From: Isoetes taiwanensis
Taxonomy: Eukaryota; Streptophyta; Lycopodiopsida; Isoetales; Isoetaceae
NCBI GenBank assembly: GCA_021234155.1
Contig: JAJEKV010000008.1
Span: 17,722,042 to 17,786,041 of the forward strand
Direction: 5' to 3'
DNA: 64,000 bases
Every line of letters starts with the position of its first letter. Position 1 is the first letter of the stretch. This document shows positions 1-14,116 of the stretch, piece after piece. The notes under the pieces are model-generated. The model saw only the letters and a program-made list of their open reading frames with translations. It made no database searches and was not told where the DNA came from. The position numbers and the translations under genes were made by a program.

Positions 1-1118
1 ATTAACCATTGTGTATAATTTATATGTATTTGTCAACCATAGAGCATTTATATGACCATTGTGTATTTCATAATTGCTAAACCTTGCTTCATTGCTATCC
101 TGACCATTGGTCAGACGAATAATCTGGCATATGAAAGATCTGATGCTATTCTTAAGGGATGCATTTATTTACCCAATAATTAATTTAAAGTCATTATTCA
201 ATAATCAATAATCAATTTCGTTATGATGTCATCCTAAAATCGATTTAATTAAAATATATAAAATATATACTTCCCTATGTATTCCAGGCGTATTTCTTTT
301 TCTTATTTTTTGGAGTGACCACTGAACTAAAATGGCGCCAGGAAGAACCCTAAATACTGACTGGATGTAACATTTGCAGACTGGATGTAAATATACGGTA
401 GAGGGTAGGATACATGAATGAATAATGGACGTAAAAATAAGGTTAAGGGTAGGGCAAGAAGTGCTTAAACTGGGTGTAAAAGTATGGAATCGGGTATGAT
501 TCTTCGACAGTATGGGACCGTATACATAGGGGTTTCTATGGAGGGTCAGCTGTATACATAGGGGTTTCTCCTGACTTGATGCACGCACATGCCATATGCC
601 CCTTATATAGAGGTGAACCCCCTGGGTTCTGGCTACATTTGATCTTCATACATGACTTCAGAGCTGATTTTTGAAGCTTTCCAATCTAGAGGTCTGACTT
701 TGTGTGAGAATATGATATTTGGGAGAAACGGATTTCAGAAAACCCATAAGAGTGCAGTACTTGGATTTTAATATCAATCACTTCTTATGATCATATAATT
801 TGCCATAATGGCAGCACCTAGCTTGGCTACTGATGCAACTACTCTAATCACAGTGGACCATAAAATTTCCCATTTCATAAGTTTTAAACAAAACTAACCT
901 ATTGGGGATCCTCATCCTCGTCGTCTCATTCTTGTTCTGCTGCTATGGTCCGACCAGCTATTCCTCCAGCTATGGTGCGGCCCCGACCAATTCCGACATG
1001 GCCTTGACTGCTCCACCGTTTCGAGCTCAAGTTCTACTACTCTCCGCCATTTCTACAAGTTCGTTCAACAAAGTTCGACAGTTATGTCCATTAAAACTTG
1101 AAGTGATCTTGAAAGGTC
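1..1118. other. AT-rich intergenic DNA, no gene seen
   Basis: No coding region could be supported. A 17-base sequence beginning tatacatagggg occurs twice 33 bases apart (about 519-568). The open frames here are short, lack recognisable motifs and overlap these repeats. Confidence 0.6.
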
Positions 1119-1606
1119 AGGGTACCTTCGCACCTGCCGTTAAGTTAAAAAAAATTTTTTTTCATCGTTCGCACCACTAGTTAAGTTAGCATTGGGTTAA
1201 GAATTTCATTTAAGTGTCAGTTAACTTTTTTAAATGAAAATGTTAACAAAAATTATGTTCGCACTATGTTGGGTTTAGTAAAATTAACACAAAATTAACC
1301 CAATCTAAAAAATACACTAAAAGTTAAAGTGACCTTAAAAGGTCACTTTAAGGTCAGTTAAGGCCATTTTGATGATAATTTAAGGTAACTTAAGGAGGCA
1401 TGTATGAACATATTGTCTTTATGCTAATTTAAAGGATAACTTAAATTGGGCATGTGCGAATGCTTTTCATGGAACTGTCGTTAGGTTAATTTTAACGGGA
1501 ATCCTTAACTAAGTTTGGTCTGAAGGCAAGATCCAGTTAATATCAACTTAACTTAAAGGTCAAAATTAACTTAATCTTAACCTAACCATGGGTGCGAAGG
1601 CACCCT
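1119..1606. mobile_element. Foldback MITE-like element
   Basis: The left end (1,119-1,148, core CCTTCGCACC) and the reverse complement of 1,577-1,606 match over about 30 bases at roughly three quarters of positions. The interior is non-coding, rich in TTAAG/CTTAA words, and contains a 13-bp perfect inverted repeat with a 2-base loop (1,324-1,336 and 1,339-1,351). Partial copies of the CCTTCGCAC end motif also lie on the right, at about 1,775 and 1,830. This fits a non-autonomous DNA transposon, but no target-site duplication was identified, so the exact ends are uncertain. Confidence 0.5.
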
Positions 1607-4600
1607 CACTTAATTAATTTTAAGCGTAATTTTGATTTTTTGTTAGCTTTGGGTTTAATTTACTAACTTAACATAAATTAGTCTGAAGCTAATTTAAGTC
1701 AACACTTTTAGATTAAAAAAGTTAACAGAATGCTAAATAAATAAAAAAAAAAAATACATCTAACCTAACTCTAGCGGTGTGAAGGCCAACGCAGTAATAA
1801 TCCTATCAGAATCTTAACAGCGAGTGCGAAGGTGCCTAAGAACATTAGCATTCAACGTTGGGGTGAGTTTAATAGATGGTGCCCTTAATGGTCATACCAT
1901 GTCCTAGTATCCCCCGGCATGGATGATATGGGGTAATGGTGATGTGGAGCATGTCCACATGAACACACGACATGGAAACAAGTGACGTAACTGCCCCGAG
2001 TTGTACATACAATACAGAGAATGTTACAAGTCTACTTTCTATTCATATATGCTATCAACTTGGGATATTGCGAATACTTTTTGTTTAAAATATTCAACTT
2101 CCTCAATGCCTTTTCTTTCCAAGCCTTCTTGTCTTCCTCACCACCATAATCATTGTTACCTGGAGGGCTCTTAGTTCCATACATAATATCACTCCATTCC
2201 TTGAACATTTGGTTTCTAATACGTTCCCCCCTCACAATCTTGCATGACTGCTTTAACCAATCTCCAAATGTAGACAACGTTCCTCTTCAATGTCAAATAG
2301 GAGTCTTTGCCTGGTTCAGAGATCTTTATTCTTTTTGGAGCTTTTTATGTAAAAATTGCATTTTGCATCACCACGTTTCTGCTCTCCAGCAATGATCTCA
2401 AACCAAGTGGTGGAAATATGGAAAACCCACACTAGCAAGGTCCCTCCTCCTTGACGAGTTGGAACATGGTGCTCTTTCATTGCCAAGGGTATCATGTGTG
2501 GTCTAGCCCTTCTGAAGGTCTAGCTTGCCCAATGCTTGCTTACATCTACCAAAATTGAAATACAGAGTTTCCGTAAAAGTAAAATGTGGAGTCTTGGCAC
2601 TTAACCTTTTCCTTTTCTCCCAGAGATAATACTAAATTGAATTCATTCTAAATCAATGCAAAAAATGGTCAAGGGATTGAAAGTAACGGTGATTTCGGGA
2701 GTGGTACGGCAAACCATGTGTCATTACTCCATTCAATAAGCCGTACATGGGCTGGCTTAACTTAGAATGCAGGGAATGAAGCCATTTTATCCATCCATCT
2801 GGTCCTTCAAGACTGCAAGACGGCTTGCACATGGCGGGCCTACGGCCAATGCACACAGTGATTCCACAAAAGGGAATAGATAGGGTAAGGGAAGTAATTC
2901 TATGGAAGGGTATTAACACTCTGAAATGTTTCACGATGAAGTATTGTTGAAGTTGATTTCTTTGAGCGGATTCAAAACCAATGGATGGGATTACCTCGTC
3001 AGGCAGACGCCTTAGATGGGCTGCAAAGTACACAACATTCTGTGGTATGGCCTGGCAACCCAGTTTGCGGATTGATTCCTTCCTGTGGGATATAACTAGG
3101 ACGCGATTTTTGAGAGGAATCTTCTAGATGTGATTCCTTCAGACAAAATATTCCATATGGGTGAATATCCTATTAAGGATTTTGTGGGGTTGAATATTAT
3201 CTAGAGTGACTGGAGGAATTCATATGGTGTGATCCTTCTGGCAGTACTAAGCAGGTGTGATTCCACCAGAAGGGTTAATTCTGAATGGCCAAGATCGTAT
3301 GAGCATGCAGACAACTGCAGCACCTGACAGTGTCAGGTTTTTAAATATGAAAGTCCCGAAATGGAAATTCCTTTTTTTTTTTTTTTTTTTGGGCTCAAGA
3401 TCGTAGGTTCACGCAGGAAGGTACTACAACATTAAGACTATCGATGTTGTGGGCCATTCCCTACGATATTAATTGACCAAGATTTCCTAGAGTGGCACTT
3501 CGTACAACTAGCCAATCGATTGCCTCGAATGTCCCATATAGGAACCTCCTATCAACTTCGAGTTAGAGATCCAAACTGTTAAGTTGTGCTACAAAGTCAA
3601 TTAGCATCCTACTAACCCGACTACTAGTTTGATGCATCGAAGTCCAAACAACCATTTTCTGATTTATCCAAAAACCAAATAAGATTCAATAGATGTTCCA
3701 TAGCAACTTTTGCAAGAGCAGCGAGATGGGGCATCCCAAAATAATAACTTTGACCCAAAATCAAACAACATAAGAAATAAACAACTTCTCAAGTGCAACA
3801 TATGTCCCCAATACACAAGTTATATATTGTCCTATATGGGAGACCATTTTTTCATCTTGAATAGACAACGTTGAAAAGCACAATAACTGCAACAGTTGAT
3901 TTTTAATGTCAACCATATACGCTTAATTGTGACGACACCAACTACAATAACTATGGACAAACTAACCTTCTATTTAAGTAACCAATGGATCATCTTAGTA
4001 GAGTTCTTGCTATCAAGAAGCAAGTAGATCATCTTAGTAGAGTTATTGATATCAACAAGCAAGTGGAGCATGGAAAATAACTGGGTTGGAACAAGAAAGA
4101 ACAAGCTTCCATCCACCATATGCTCTAGGTAGAGAACTTGTCCCACAACTCAATTTGACCACATGATTCACAGTGTATGGGGACCCATGGACCATTTTAG
4201 TTTATTTTATTTTCTTTATAATGCAGGGTGCATTGTTTTGTACCATGGCATTCTTTGTGGCCCACTCTCGCTGTTGATGGTATAATTAGATAAATAGCAC
4301 CTAGAATATAGCATTACAGAGCATGGCCTCTCTCATAAGAATTGTATGGTGGTAATTATGATTCTACATAATTTTTGACAAGCAGATGAACCTATTAACA
4401 CTTTTCTTAAGGTTCAACTTCAGTCAACACCCCTGCCTTGGGATATTTGCATAGAAAAAGGGTAAATGTATGCCGGAAGTCTCTATATAATATGCAATAT
4501 AATTGCTTTAAAGCATATCATTACGATTGATCCTATCAAACTCATTTGTTTCATATGTTAGTTGAGCCAATTATGCTATATTGTATGGAGGTGGTTGGAC

Positions 4601-5736
4601 ATGTGATCATAGCTGCCACAAGTGATAGTTCAGAATGTGCGAAAATGTTTTCTGACCTGTATGCTAAAGGTCAAGACTACTTTTCCATCACATATCCTAT
4701 TGGAGACATGATTTATGCCTCTTCAACAGATGACAATAGAACATCAAATACTTTATTATAAAAGAACTTGTCAACACACTTGGCAAAACTTGGCTTATAT
4801 AATAACCATGGGTCAACAAGGGCTAAAATCTAGATGAAAATGTCAAGGTTGGCTATGAAGTTGGGTTGTCCAGAAACATCTTTGTGTACAGATGAATGAT
4901 AAATGTAGATCTTATTCGATTGAGGCAATATATAGATAATCATTTCCATGCCACACTCTCTCGATTTGTCCAGCATTTATGGCTATCAAAGGAAAATATA
5001 TAGCTTTCTTGTTCCACAAGGATCTCTACATGCACATTTACAGACATCTAAATTGGCTGCATTAGCATCTTACATATTGAAAGGGTTGAACAATTGTGTG
5101 AGCAACGATGCTAAGGGCTTTTAGTTCGATGTATATGTGTTCCTCAGTAGGCTCCAGGTTTAATCTTAGCTAGTAAGGAACTTACTGTATTCGTTATATT
5201 GAGTCCTATAGACAATTTGGCCTCTGTGGATGTTAACTGTCATATTGTCGTTATCTGTTTTGGACTTGTGGACGATAAAAATACATTCATTCATTCATTA
5301 TTGCATCATTACACAACTAAGCAATGTTAGAGTGGTGTGTGCGTCATATGTCCTAAGGGATGATGCCAAGTGGCATGACATAAAAATTGCTTCTTCTTCT
5401 TCTTCATTAAACTGTGTGTGCCAACTTCTTTGTTTTTCCATTGCAGGATTTGATGGGATCCTGAGTTATTACTCAGAGGAGCTAACTCCAAGGTCCCACC
5501 ACAATAAACCAAGAGCACAAAATGCATATCTCTGGTGCTAGCTCTCTAAGACAAATTAATTGATAACAACTTCATGTAAAAGATTAAGAGGCGTTCGTGA
5601 TCAATGATAAACCCTAGTTGGCCTATCACATCATGAAGTGCAATTTGGAGCAGTATTAGTGAATTAATCTAAAACCATTCTAGAGTTAGGACATAGTCTA
5701 AGCTAGCATATGAAGCCAACATGTGACACATACACA
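1607..5736. other. Intergenic stretch without a recognisable gene
   Basis: Contains only short frames without recognisable domains. Examples are a lysine-rich 81-codon frame on the minus strand (2,032-2,277), a 126-codon minus frame (2,653-3,033) and a 71-codon plus frame (4,546-4,761). A run of 19 T at 3,372-3,390 could be the poly(A) end of a minus-strand retroposon, but no target duplication was found. A TTAAG-rich stretch at 1,607-1,850 resembles the neighbouring MITE. Confidence 0.5.
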
Positions 5737-5796
5737 AGATAGATAGATAGATAGATAGGTAGGTAGGTAGGTAGGTAGGTAGATAGATAGATAGAT
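5737..5796. repeat. GATA/GGTA microsatellite
   Basis: A 60-bp compound tetranucleotide array: AGAT units, then AGGT units, then AGAT units again. Confidence 0.95.
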
Positions 5797-6083
5797 GTTA
5801 GTAAGTATTTTAATGTCCAGGGGAAGCCGTAGCTTATGGGACAAACCGGCAAAGAGGGCTTTCCATTTGGCATTTGCTTGGATCATTTGGTCTATCTGGA
5901 AGAGACAGAATCTTTTTATCTTCAAGTGATGCTCATAGTCGTATTCTTAAAGCTTGTAAGTGTGCTCCCTTAAAAGAGCGCTATCTTCAAGAGTATAATT
6001 TGGGAGCACTATCTTCAAATTCGTACCTATTGATAACCAGTTGCTCTTGTTAATATTTATTCTTTGTTTTTCTTGTTATGTAA

Positions 6084-6199
6084 GGGGGAATGGAGGTTGG
6101 AACTCCATTCCTGGTTTTGCAAGTGGGGTCCCGCGACCGGCATTAGCCAGGAGCAGGTCACCTGCAAAACCGGGAATGGAGGATCAACCTCCATTCCCC
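6084..6199. repeat. Strong imperfect hairpin (MITE end or miRNA-like foldback)
   Basis: The arms 6,084-6,126 and 6,157-6,199 are near-complementary over about 43 bases, with key blocks GGAATGGAGGTT, TCCATTCC and GGTTTTGCA and their complements. They are separated by a GC-rich loop of about 30 bases. A second inverted pair, CAAAATAGAAATAGGG near 6,202-6,218 against its complement at 6,636-6,653, suggests a larger element reaching about 6,655. Degenerate repeats of words such as AGGTCGGATC lie between. No coding capacity is seen. It could be a MITE or a hairpin RNA locus; the sequence does not decide. Confidence 0.6.
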
Positions 6200-6642
6200 T
6201 ACAAAATAGAAATAGGGGAGGCAAAAACAAAGGTCGGATCTTGGTAGAAAGAGAGTTTTAGAAGTTGCATCTGGCGAAAATAAAGGTCGGATCTTAGCAA
6301 GAACAGAGGTTTAGAACATATTTGGTAAAAACAGAGATCGGATTGGCAAAAACAAAGTTTTAAAGTTCAAATTTGGCAGAGCTTTACCTGTAAAGAACGA
6401 TTAACCCTGCGGTTGAAGCACCTGCAATTAACCCTGCGATTTACCCTAAGCATGCGTGAAGCACTGGCAGCGATGGAGCTTGAAGAATTGTGAAGAACTG
6501 GTGGCGGAAGATTTGAAGAACCCTAACCTAACCTGTGCCGCCGGTTGTGCGGAATGAAGGAACCCTATTTCCATTCCGCAATATTGGCTAGTGCCACGTG
6601 TTGCTATAGGAATGGTCGACAGGGAATAAGGACGACCCTATT

Positions 6643-6699
6643 TCTATTTTGTATGTAGTTTTGCTCGTATCTCTATTTTGTATGTAGTTTTGCTCGTAT
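6643..6699. repeat. 29-bp tandem duplication
   Basis: Two near-identical copies of a 29-bp unit (core TTTTGTATGTAGTTTTGCTC) lie head to tail, immediately after the inverted-repeat end at about 6,655. Confidence 0.85.
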
Positions 6700-7479
6700 G
6701 GACATCTTTTTCACTGGGTTTTGTGCATTCACTGTATTTTATTGAGTAATAACGGTCCAAGTTCGCGGAAAAAAAAAGGGGGGTTTGAACCTAAACAAGA
6801 AGTCCATTTTTTTTTTTTTTTTTTTTTGCAAATTGGCACAATGCAAGTTTTTTAGAATACCTGCAAATTGGCAATTGCAAGACACTTTTAATATTTGTCC
6901 CAGCATTCTATTTTACATCAATGGATGGTTCCTTCTTTTAATGTCAAGTTCTTCGTTTGTTAAAAGGAGAATCGTTGTAGCTCCGGAGCATAGAGCTAGC
7001 GCAAGAAGATGCTTTACGCCCCAACTTCAAAATCTGTTCTTTGCTTTGCATCCGTCAAAATCTTCATCGAGCCTGGAAGATCAAATTTTTAGTATGTTAG
7101 ATTAGGACGAAGAACTCATTCATAGAGCTTAAAATTACTTGGACATTTTCATGTTTTTGCAAGTTTCCGGGATAGAATCGGCTTTGCAAGCAAAGATTTA
7201 AGCCACTGGTGAAGCTTTTGCCGAAGCATTCTGGAAGGGAAAGGATTTGCGAGATTTTTCGAGGCGATATTGAAGTAGATAGTACTAGGTTTGTGGCATT
7301 GTTTGGCAAAATGCGTTGTGTTTTGCATCTTACTTTCTTGTTCTGCTTTGCAGATCGCGGTTCGGACTATGGAAGATTTCTGTATATTAGTAAGAAGGCA
7401 TAAGATTTTTAGCAAACTGGTTGTGAATAAGCGTCGTAGGATTACTTAGTTTTGAAGCGTTGAAGGTTTAAGAAGAAGA
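6700..7479. other. Upstream region of the HEI10 homologue
   Basis: No separate gene is supported. The stretch includes a run of T at about 6,808-6,827 and several short overlapping frames without domains. It should contain the promoter and 5' leader of the gene starting at 7,480, but no TATA box or leader boundary can be assigned with confidence. Confidence 0.5.
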
Positions 7480-9105
7480 ATGAAGTGTAATGCATGCTGG
7501 AGGGATCTAGAAGGCCGGGCAGTTGCAACAACCTGCGGCCACATCTTTTGTATCCTCTCCTTCGCATTTCTTTTTCTCATATTTCCCCTGTTTCGAGTTT
7601 TGTGTCGTTTCTTTAATCTTGCAAAGGCACTGAAGACGCAGGCAGAATCTTGAGCTCTGATTCCACTTGTCCTTTATGCGAACAGATTTTGTCAAAAAGG
7701 TTAGTCTCTATCTTTTATTTCTCTTTTCCAATCTTCCAATGCATGGCCTTCACATCCAATTTTTTAAACGCAGCCATATGAAAAGTGTCGACTTGAACCC
7801 CAACGATGAGTGGGTCAATGTAAGTTCCTGTTTCCGACTCCTGTATTCTTCAGGTCAAATCTTTAGAAGCGATGAATATGAATGTCTTTGGCATTTTTCA
7901 TCTCTAGAAGTTCGATAAAGCACATCCTAGTCATGTAAATAAGGAGACATATATGGGATTTTCCAAAATCTGATGATAGCACATTTCAGATGATCATGGC
8001 AGGAGTTCCCCCACATTGCAGTATCCTAAGCCTCAGAATATCTTATAATGCTTTAGTTACATGTTAATAAATGCAAGAGTACTTGACTATGAGCAGTAAT
8101 GAAAAGTGCCTTCAAGGGAGTAGTCTTTTGGATAGGCCAAAAGGATGTGGAGGCTCAATTCACAGTGAGCAAGGCAGTCCAATTGCGTCAAAAATATGAC
8201 GAGATGCAGACCAAATACATGCAAAAGATAGAGCAGGTGCATACAGCATATCAGAAAGCTATGAAAAAGATTCAGATGTTAGAACAAGAGAAGGAAAGTC
8301 TGGTCAAAGACAAAGCAGAATTGGAAGAGAAGTATGCAGATAAGTCAAGGTGAAGTATTGAGTGAGACTGTTCTGTTTCTGGACAAGTTAGTTTAATTTT
8401 ATTGATAATGTTTTCTGCCTACTTACAGGCAGAAAAGGAAGCTAGAAGAATTATATGAAGCTTTAAGAAGTGATTACGATAAGGCAAAACAACGTTCCAT
8501 TGCTCCAGTTTACAAGGAAAACATGGCCCCGAGACAACCTGCAGGGCAATATACATTTGCATCTACTCCAAGCTGTTTTGAGGATCCAATGTCCAAGGCA
8601 CCGCCAGGTGGGTGAATTGGTAGTCATTTATATGTTCAAGTTTTAAATTTGAAAACCCAGCAGGTAGCAAATAAGGTGCAGCTTCTTACAAGAAGTGATA
8701 TTCCCCCAAGGAAAAATCAGCATATTGATTTTGTGCAGATGAATTGGCATCGGATGTGGCCCCTGTAACTCCAGGGAAATCTGACTTATGGCCTGTTCGG
8801 CCTCAACTGAATGCTGGTATTTTCAATATGCCAGGAGCTGCCCAAGGAAGGAGGGGACCAAATGGTGGAAATGCCATTGGAAACAGGCCAGCTCCAAGCT
8901 CGCCCTTCAGGAATAATGAACCAGATATGTTTGCTCCAACCACTAACAATCCTTCTAATGCACTCCGGAATCTGCTGCTTTCACCCCTCAAAAGACCTCC
9001 ATCCCGCCTGCGTCCTGGAATGAAGTAAGTTTTTCTTATCTGCAGTTGCAAATAGAAAGAAATACATTCGGATCTAAATGGTTTTCCCTTTTTTGCAGCA
9101 CTTGA
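7480..9105 (+). CDS. HEI10: HEI10/CCNB1IP1-type RING E3 ligase, meiotic crossover factor
   Basis: Eight exons: 7480-7549, 7627-7699, 7774-7819, 7990-8020, 8097-8349, 8429-8607, 8739-9024 and 9099-9105. All introns are GT-AG, 74-170 bp, and phases are consistent. The product is 314 residues; Arabidopsis HEI10 is of similar length. Seen: an N-terminal RING with C3, C6, C19, H21, C24, D27, C38 and C41, inside the family-typical MKCNACWRDLEGRAV start; a Lys/Glu/Gln-rich coiled coil at about 95-180; a Pro/Asn/Gly-rich tail; and the conserved C-terminal motif LRNLLLSPLKR (about 293-303). Known of the family: a SUMO/ubiquitin-ligase-like protein that accumulates on the synaptonemal complex and marks class I crossover sites in meiotic nuclei. 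The start ATG has A at -3 and gives the conserved N-terminus. An alternative last acceptor at about 9,045 would change only the final residues. No disabling change was seen, and this is the only intact cellular gene in the window. Confidence 0.95.
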
Positions 9106-9241
9106 CAACACAAGAATAATGTTCTTCAACAAAGTTTGTAAAATGCTACCATTTTGATGATGGGCCACTTTGAAGGAGCAACTTTGAAGGAATTCCTAAT
9201 CCCCTGTTCTGGAAATCTAAAAGGAAAGCATGTATGTTTGA

Positions 9242-9247
9242 AATAAA
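9242..9247 (+). promoter_or_regulatory. Candidate polyadenylation signal of HEI10
   Basis: AATAAA lies 137 bases after the stop codon of the HEI10 homologue, a plausible distance for a plant 3' UTR. No other support. Confidence 0.5.
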
Positions 9248-12200
9248 AACAGGTCCAGAAACAATACAATCAATAACTAGCTTTGATCGATGCTTTTCAA
9301 TGACCTCTTAACATGAGCCAGGAAATTCTCTACATTGCTGGTGTCAAGAACTTCTCCTATTTCTAATTTCAAAATGGTTATAAAGTGGGTCTGTCTGTAG
9401 TTCTAAAACACAGTCAAAGAACATAAAGGTTAGACTCAAAGGCAAAGAGCTATGCAAATTTTTAATACCACTATATCCAAAATGTAATGCCTTGTTAGAA
9501 CGATCTTCTATGGTCAATTCTATGGTCAAATAGAAGTTTGTGTCCAATAAACGAGCTTCTATTATGTCTTCATATGAAATTCTCCTTACAAGACTTTCCT
9601 AGCCTGCGACTACAAGACAACATCGGCACCTTCAGTTTCCTTACACAAATGTCGCATGGAGGTAGGTTGATTACACAAATGTCGCGTGGAGGTAGGTTGA
9701 CACAGCAAGAGACTTCCCTATAACATGGGCAACATATAGGCATTTGTTATGTGCCACGTGTTGCCAATCGGGCAGTCGCAGCAGAGAAGTCACGTAAAAA
9801 AAACAGAATGTTGGTAGATGAATTTATGAATTTCTTGGAAAAGAAAGTGTGCCCAAAATGCCACATGGCGGCATACTGTTGGATGCTAGGGCAGAACATG
9901 CCTATATGTCGTTTACATTTTACAAACGTCTGAATAGTCTTACATAACAAGGTTGAATAATCTCGCGTAACAAGGTGCGAACGCACAAAGAGCTGCTCTC
10001 TTCCTCAATATAGTTGTTATCGCATTTAATTGATATAACAAGGTGCTAACACATGAGGCAAACAAATAATTTAATAGTATGCTTTTACTCCTAGCAGAGA
10101 AATATATCCATAGCACTTACAAGTAATGTTTATAGATGATTTCTTAACGTACAATAAAACAATCATTGATTTATTGATTTTTGCAAATTGAACTGCACGC
10201 TTATGGTATGAAGTTGTCCATAATGCAGCCATTACTCAAAACTTAATGCTTCAATTAAATATTTGCTAATCAAAAGGGCTATAGGTTCCTCTAAAATACA
10301 CGAATTCTTAACATTTTTGTTTGGGTGAAGAGGAGCTAATTTTTAGCAGACGTGGCTAGTAGACAAGCCCTCAGATTGGCATATTTTTTAATTGCATTAT
10401 CAATTTACTTCATCATCTCGTAGCAAGAGAATTTTTCTTGGCAAACAAGCAAAAGAAGCTCTATCCATCAAGAATTCCTCGGATTGGAAGTATAATCAAT
10501 TTTAGTGCCCAACATGGCAACCTCCTAAGTATAGTACTTACATTGTAACAAAAGAATTTGTATCCCCATTTATATGAATTGAATTGAATTGAATTGAATA
10601 TCTAAACATTCTATATGTAAAATAGTAACCTTGAATGCATTCTGAACATTAGGATCGTAAATGATAATTCCGACTGTGTAACATTCTGAACAACTTGGCT
10701 TTCATATAGCTCAACAAAGCACCAAACATACAATTGATTCGAAATTGTTGCCTCCAATGGACCCACAATGTTCATCCTTCATTGCTGCTTATAGCATCCC
10801 CTTCATAATTGACATAAGCAGGAACTTTGAGCAATAGCTTCAAAATTTTAAAATGTTAAAGACATATTGTCATAACTCTGTCCTGCTGACGATCCTAAAT
10901 GTAACACGGTAGTAATTTGACCCATCATACTTTTCAAGAGATACGATTGTGTTACAACTCAAATGATAACTTCTGTAACGAAAATACTATCTTAATGACT
11001 ATCCAACCATGCATGAAATACAACTTTCAATTCGCTGATCTTGTGAAGGTTATTTAGTAGATATTTTCCAACAATTTCTTTTGCCATTATTATGACATGT
11101 TTCAAATGCTCTTACATGTTAAAAGTTGCCATTATTGCATGTGACATGTTCATATTTGTTGTGATATAATTGCATCCCCCTGAGTTGATTCCTCAACTTA
11201 TACGACAATGATTGGAAATTGCAGATTTCATAAAATATGAACCATGTTACCAGCATTTCCTCTATAAATTATAATATATGCTATGCCATGATATTATTAT
11301 AAACAGCAATATTCGAAATGTGCAATCTATACCTCTAAAAAGCTCAGCAACAACACTTCAAATTTTGTGCATCGTTGCTAAAGCATACCCATTTCCATTA
11401 ATATACAACCTTGTGTAGGCATTTTCATACATTATAGGCATATATAACCTTGCATAGGCATTTTTGTACACCATTCTTTGTTAAAATCATGGTGCATGAA
11501 AACATTGCTATGAAGAACATAGATCAAATAGCAACAAAGAATTATAATGCTTAGCTTTCTAGTTTTCCTTTATTGATTGTTATGCCAGATCTTGGATTGT
11601 GATAGCTTAGAACATGTTTCAGCTTCATTACTTCCTTTTTGAATCACCATAGCTTAGGTCGTATCTTGCCCCAGTTGCTTCCTTCTTGCCGACTGGCTAA
11701 CCGGCTTTGCCAGAATAAATGTTATGTTTGCCCAAAGTTGAACATGAATGCCAAACCCATGCTGAAGGCTTCTTTGTATATTAGAGAGGGTGCCAGTTTT
11801 CTACATTAATGCATGTGGGATATTTCATCAAGAATTATAGAGAATATTTTGGAAGTTTCTAGAAGATATTTTCCTGGAACTTTTTGGAAGGTCCTTGGAA
11901 ATATTCTCGTAAAAATATAGATGACAAACATATCTATCTAATAGATCTGATGGTTGTCGCGTTATGCGACGACCATGAAAGCAATTTGGAACGTCAATCC
12001 GAGATCCAACGCTCGTGTTGCTTTGGGATATGTCCTACGATGCATATAGCTTGGGGTTTTATATGTAAGTGATTCTATGGACCAGATTGGTCTTGATCCT
12101 GAGCGTTGGTCCAACATCCTATGACTCACATTGCTTTGGACATGTCCTACGGTTCAGATGGCGGCGATTTATATGTAAGTGATCCTACAGTGCATACGGC

Positions 12201-12536
12201 TTGGGGGTTTATATATAAAAGATCTTACAAATAATATAAACTACTGGATCTTGGCAGTCCATCTACATCTGAGCAATCCAAGATGTCAGGTCTGGTGGTT
12301 TCTGGAAGCTTCCTAGTGACCCATCTTATCCATCCATCCGTTTGCAAGTTGTTGGAATCTTCCACCTTTCTAATTTATGTATGCTAAATCTTTGTATTAA
12401 GAGAGAGTCATATCTCCGGCCTCATCATTTCCACAACAATCCTGTCCATCCATCTAGTTGCTGGCTAGGATCTCCCACTTCAATTCAAATATACTAAATT
12501 TTTATATTTTGTGTGTGTTACTAAATTTTTATATTT
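9248..12536. other. Gene-free AT-rich stretch
   Basis: No coding region is supported. It holds a 30-bp tandem duplication (9,641-9,700), a short GAATT array near 10,577-10,598, and degenerate repeats of GATCCTAC and TTATATGTAAGTG words at 12,015-12,230. A 60-codon frame at 9,751-9,933 contains CPKC but matches no family I recognise. Confidence 0.55.
9641..9700. repeat. 30-bp tandem duplication
   Basis: Two copies of a 30-bp unit beginning ttacacaaatgtcgc differ at one position in their shared core (gcatgg versus gcgtgg). Confidence 0.9.
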
Positions 12537-14040
<1,504 letters not shown>

Positions 14041-14084
<44 letters not shown>

Positions 14085-14116
14085 AGGGAGGGAGGGAGGG
14101 AGGGAGGGAGGGAGAG
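14041..14116. repeat. (GA)n(GGGA)n microsatellite, tail of LINE copy A
   Basis: About 38 bp of GA repeats are followed by about 38 bp of GGGA repeats. On the minus strand the array directly follows the 3' end of LINE copy A, whose last unique bases also read TCACTTCACTTC, and it abuts the truncated 5' end of copy B. Confidence 0.85.

Noticed and set aside
229-588. 119-codon minus-strand frame
   Set aside because: No start context, domain or compositional signal; it spans a short direct repeat.
2653-3033. 126-codon minus-strand frame
   Set aside because: No recognisable motif and no supporting neighbour; likely chance.
3372-3390. Poly(T) run as the end of a minus-strand retroposon
   Set aside because: No matching target duplication or element body was found.
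7097-7415. Several overlapping short frames upstream of HEI10
   Set aside because: They overlap in both strands and have no motifs; probably leader or promoter sequence.
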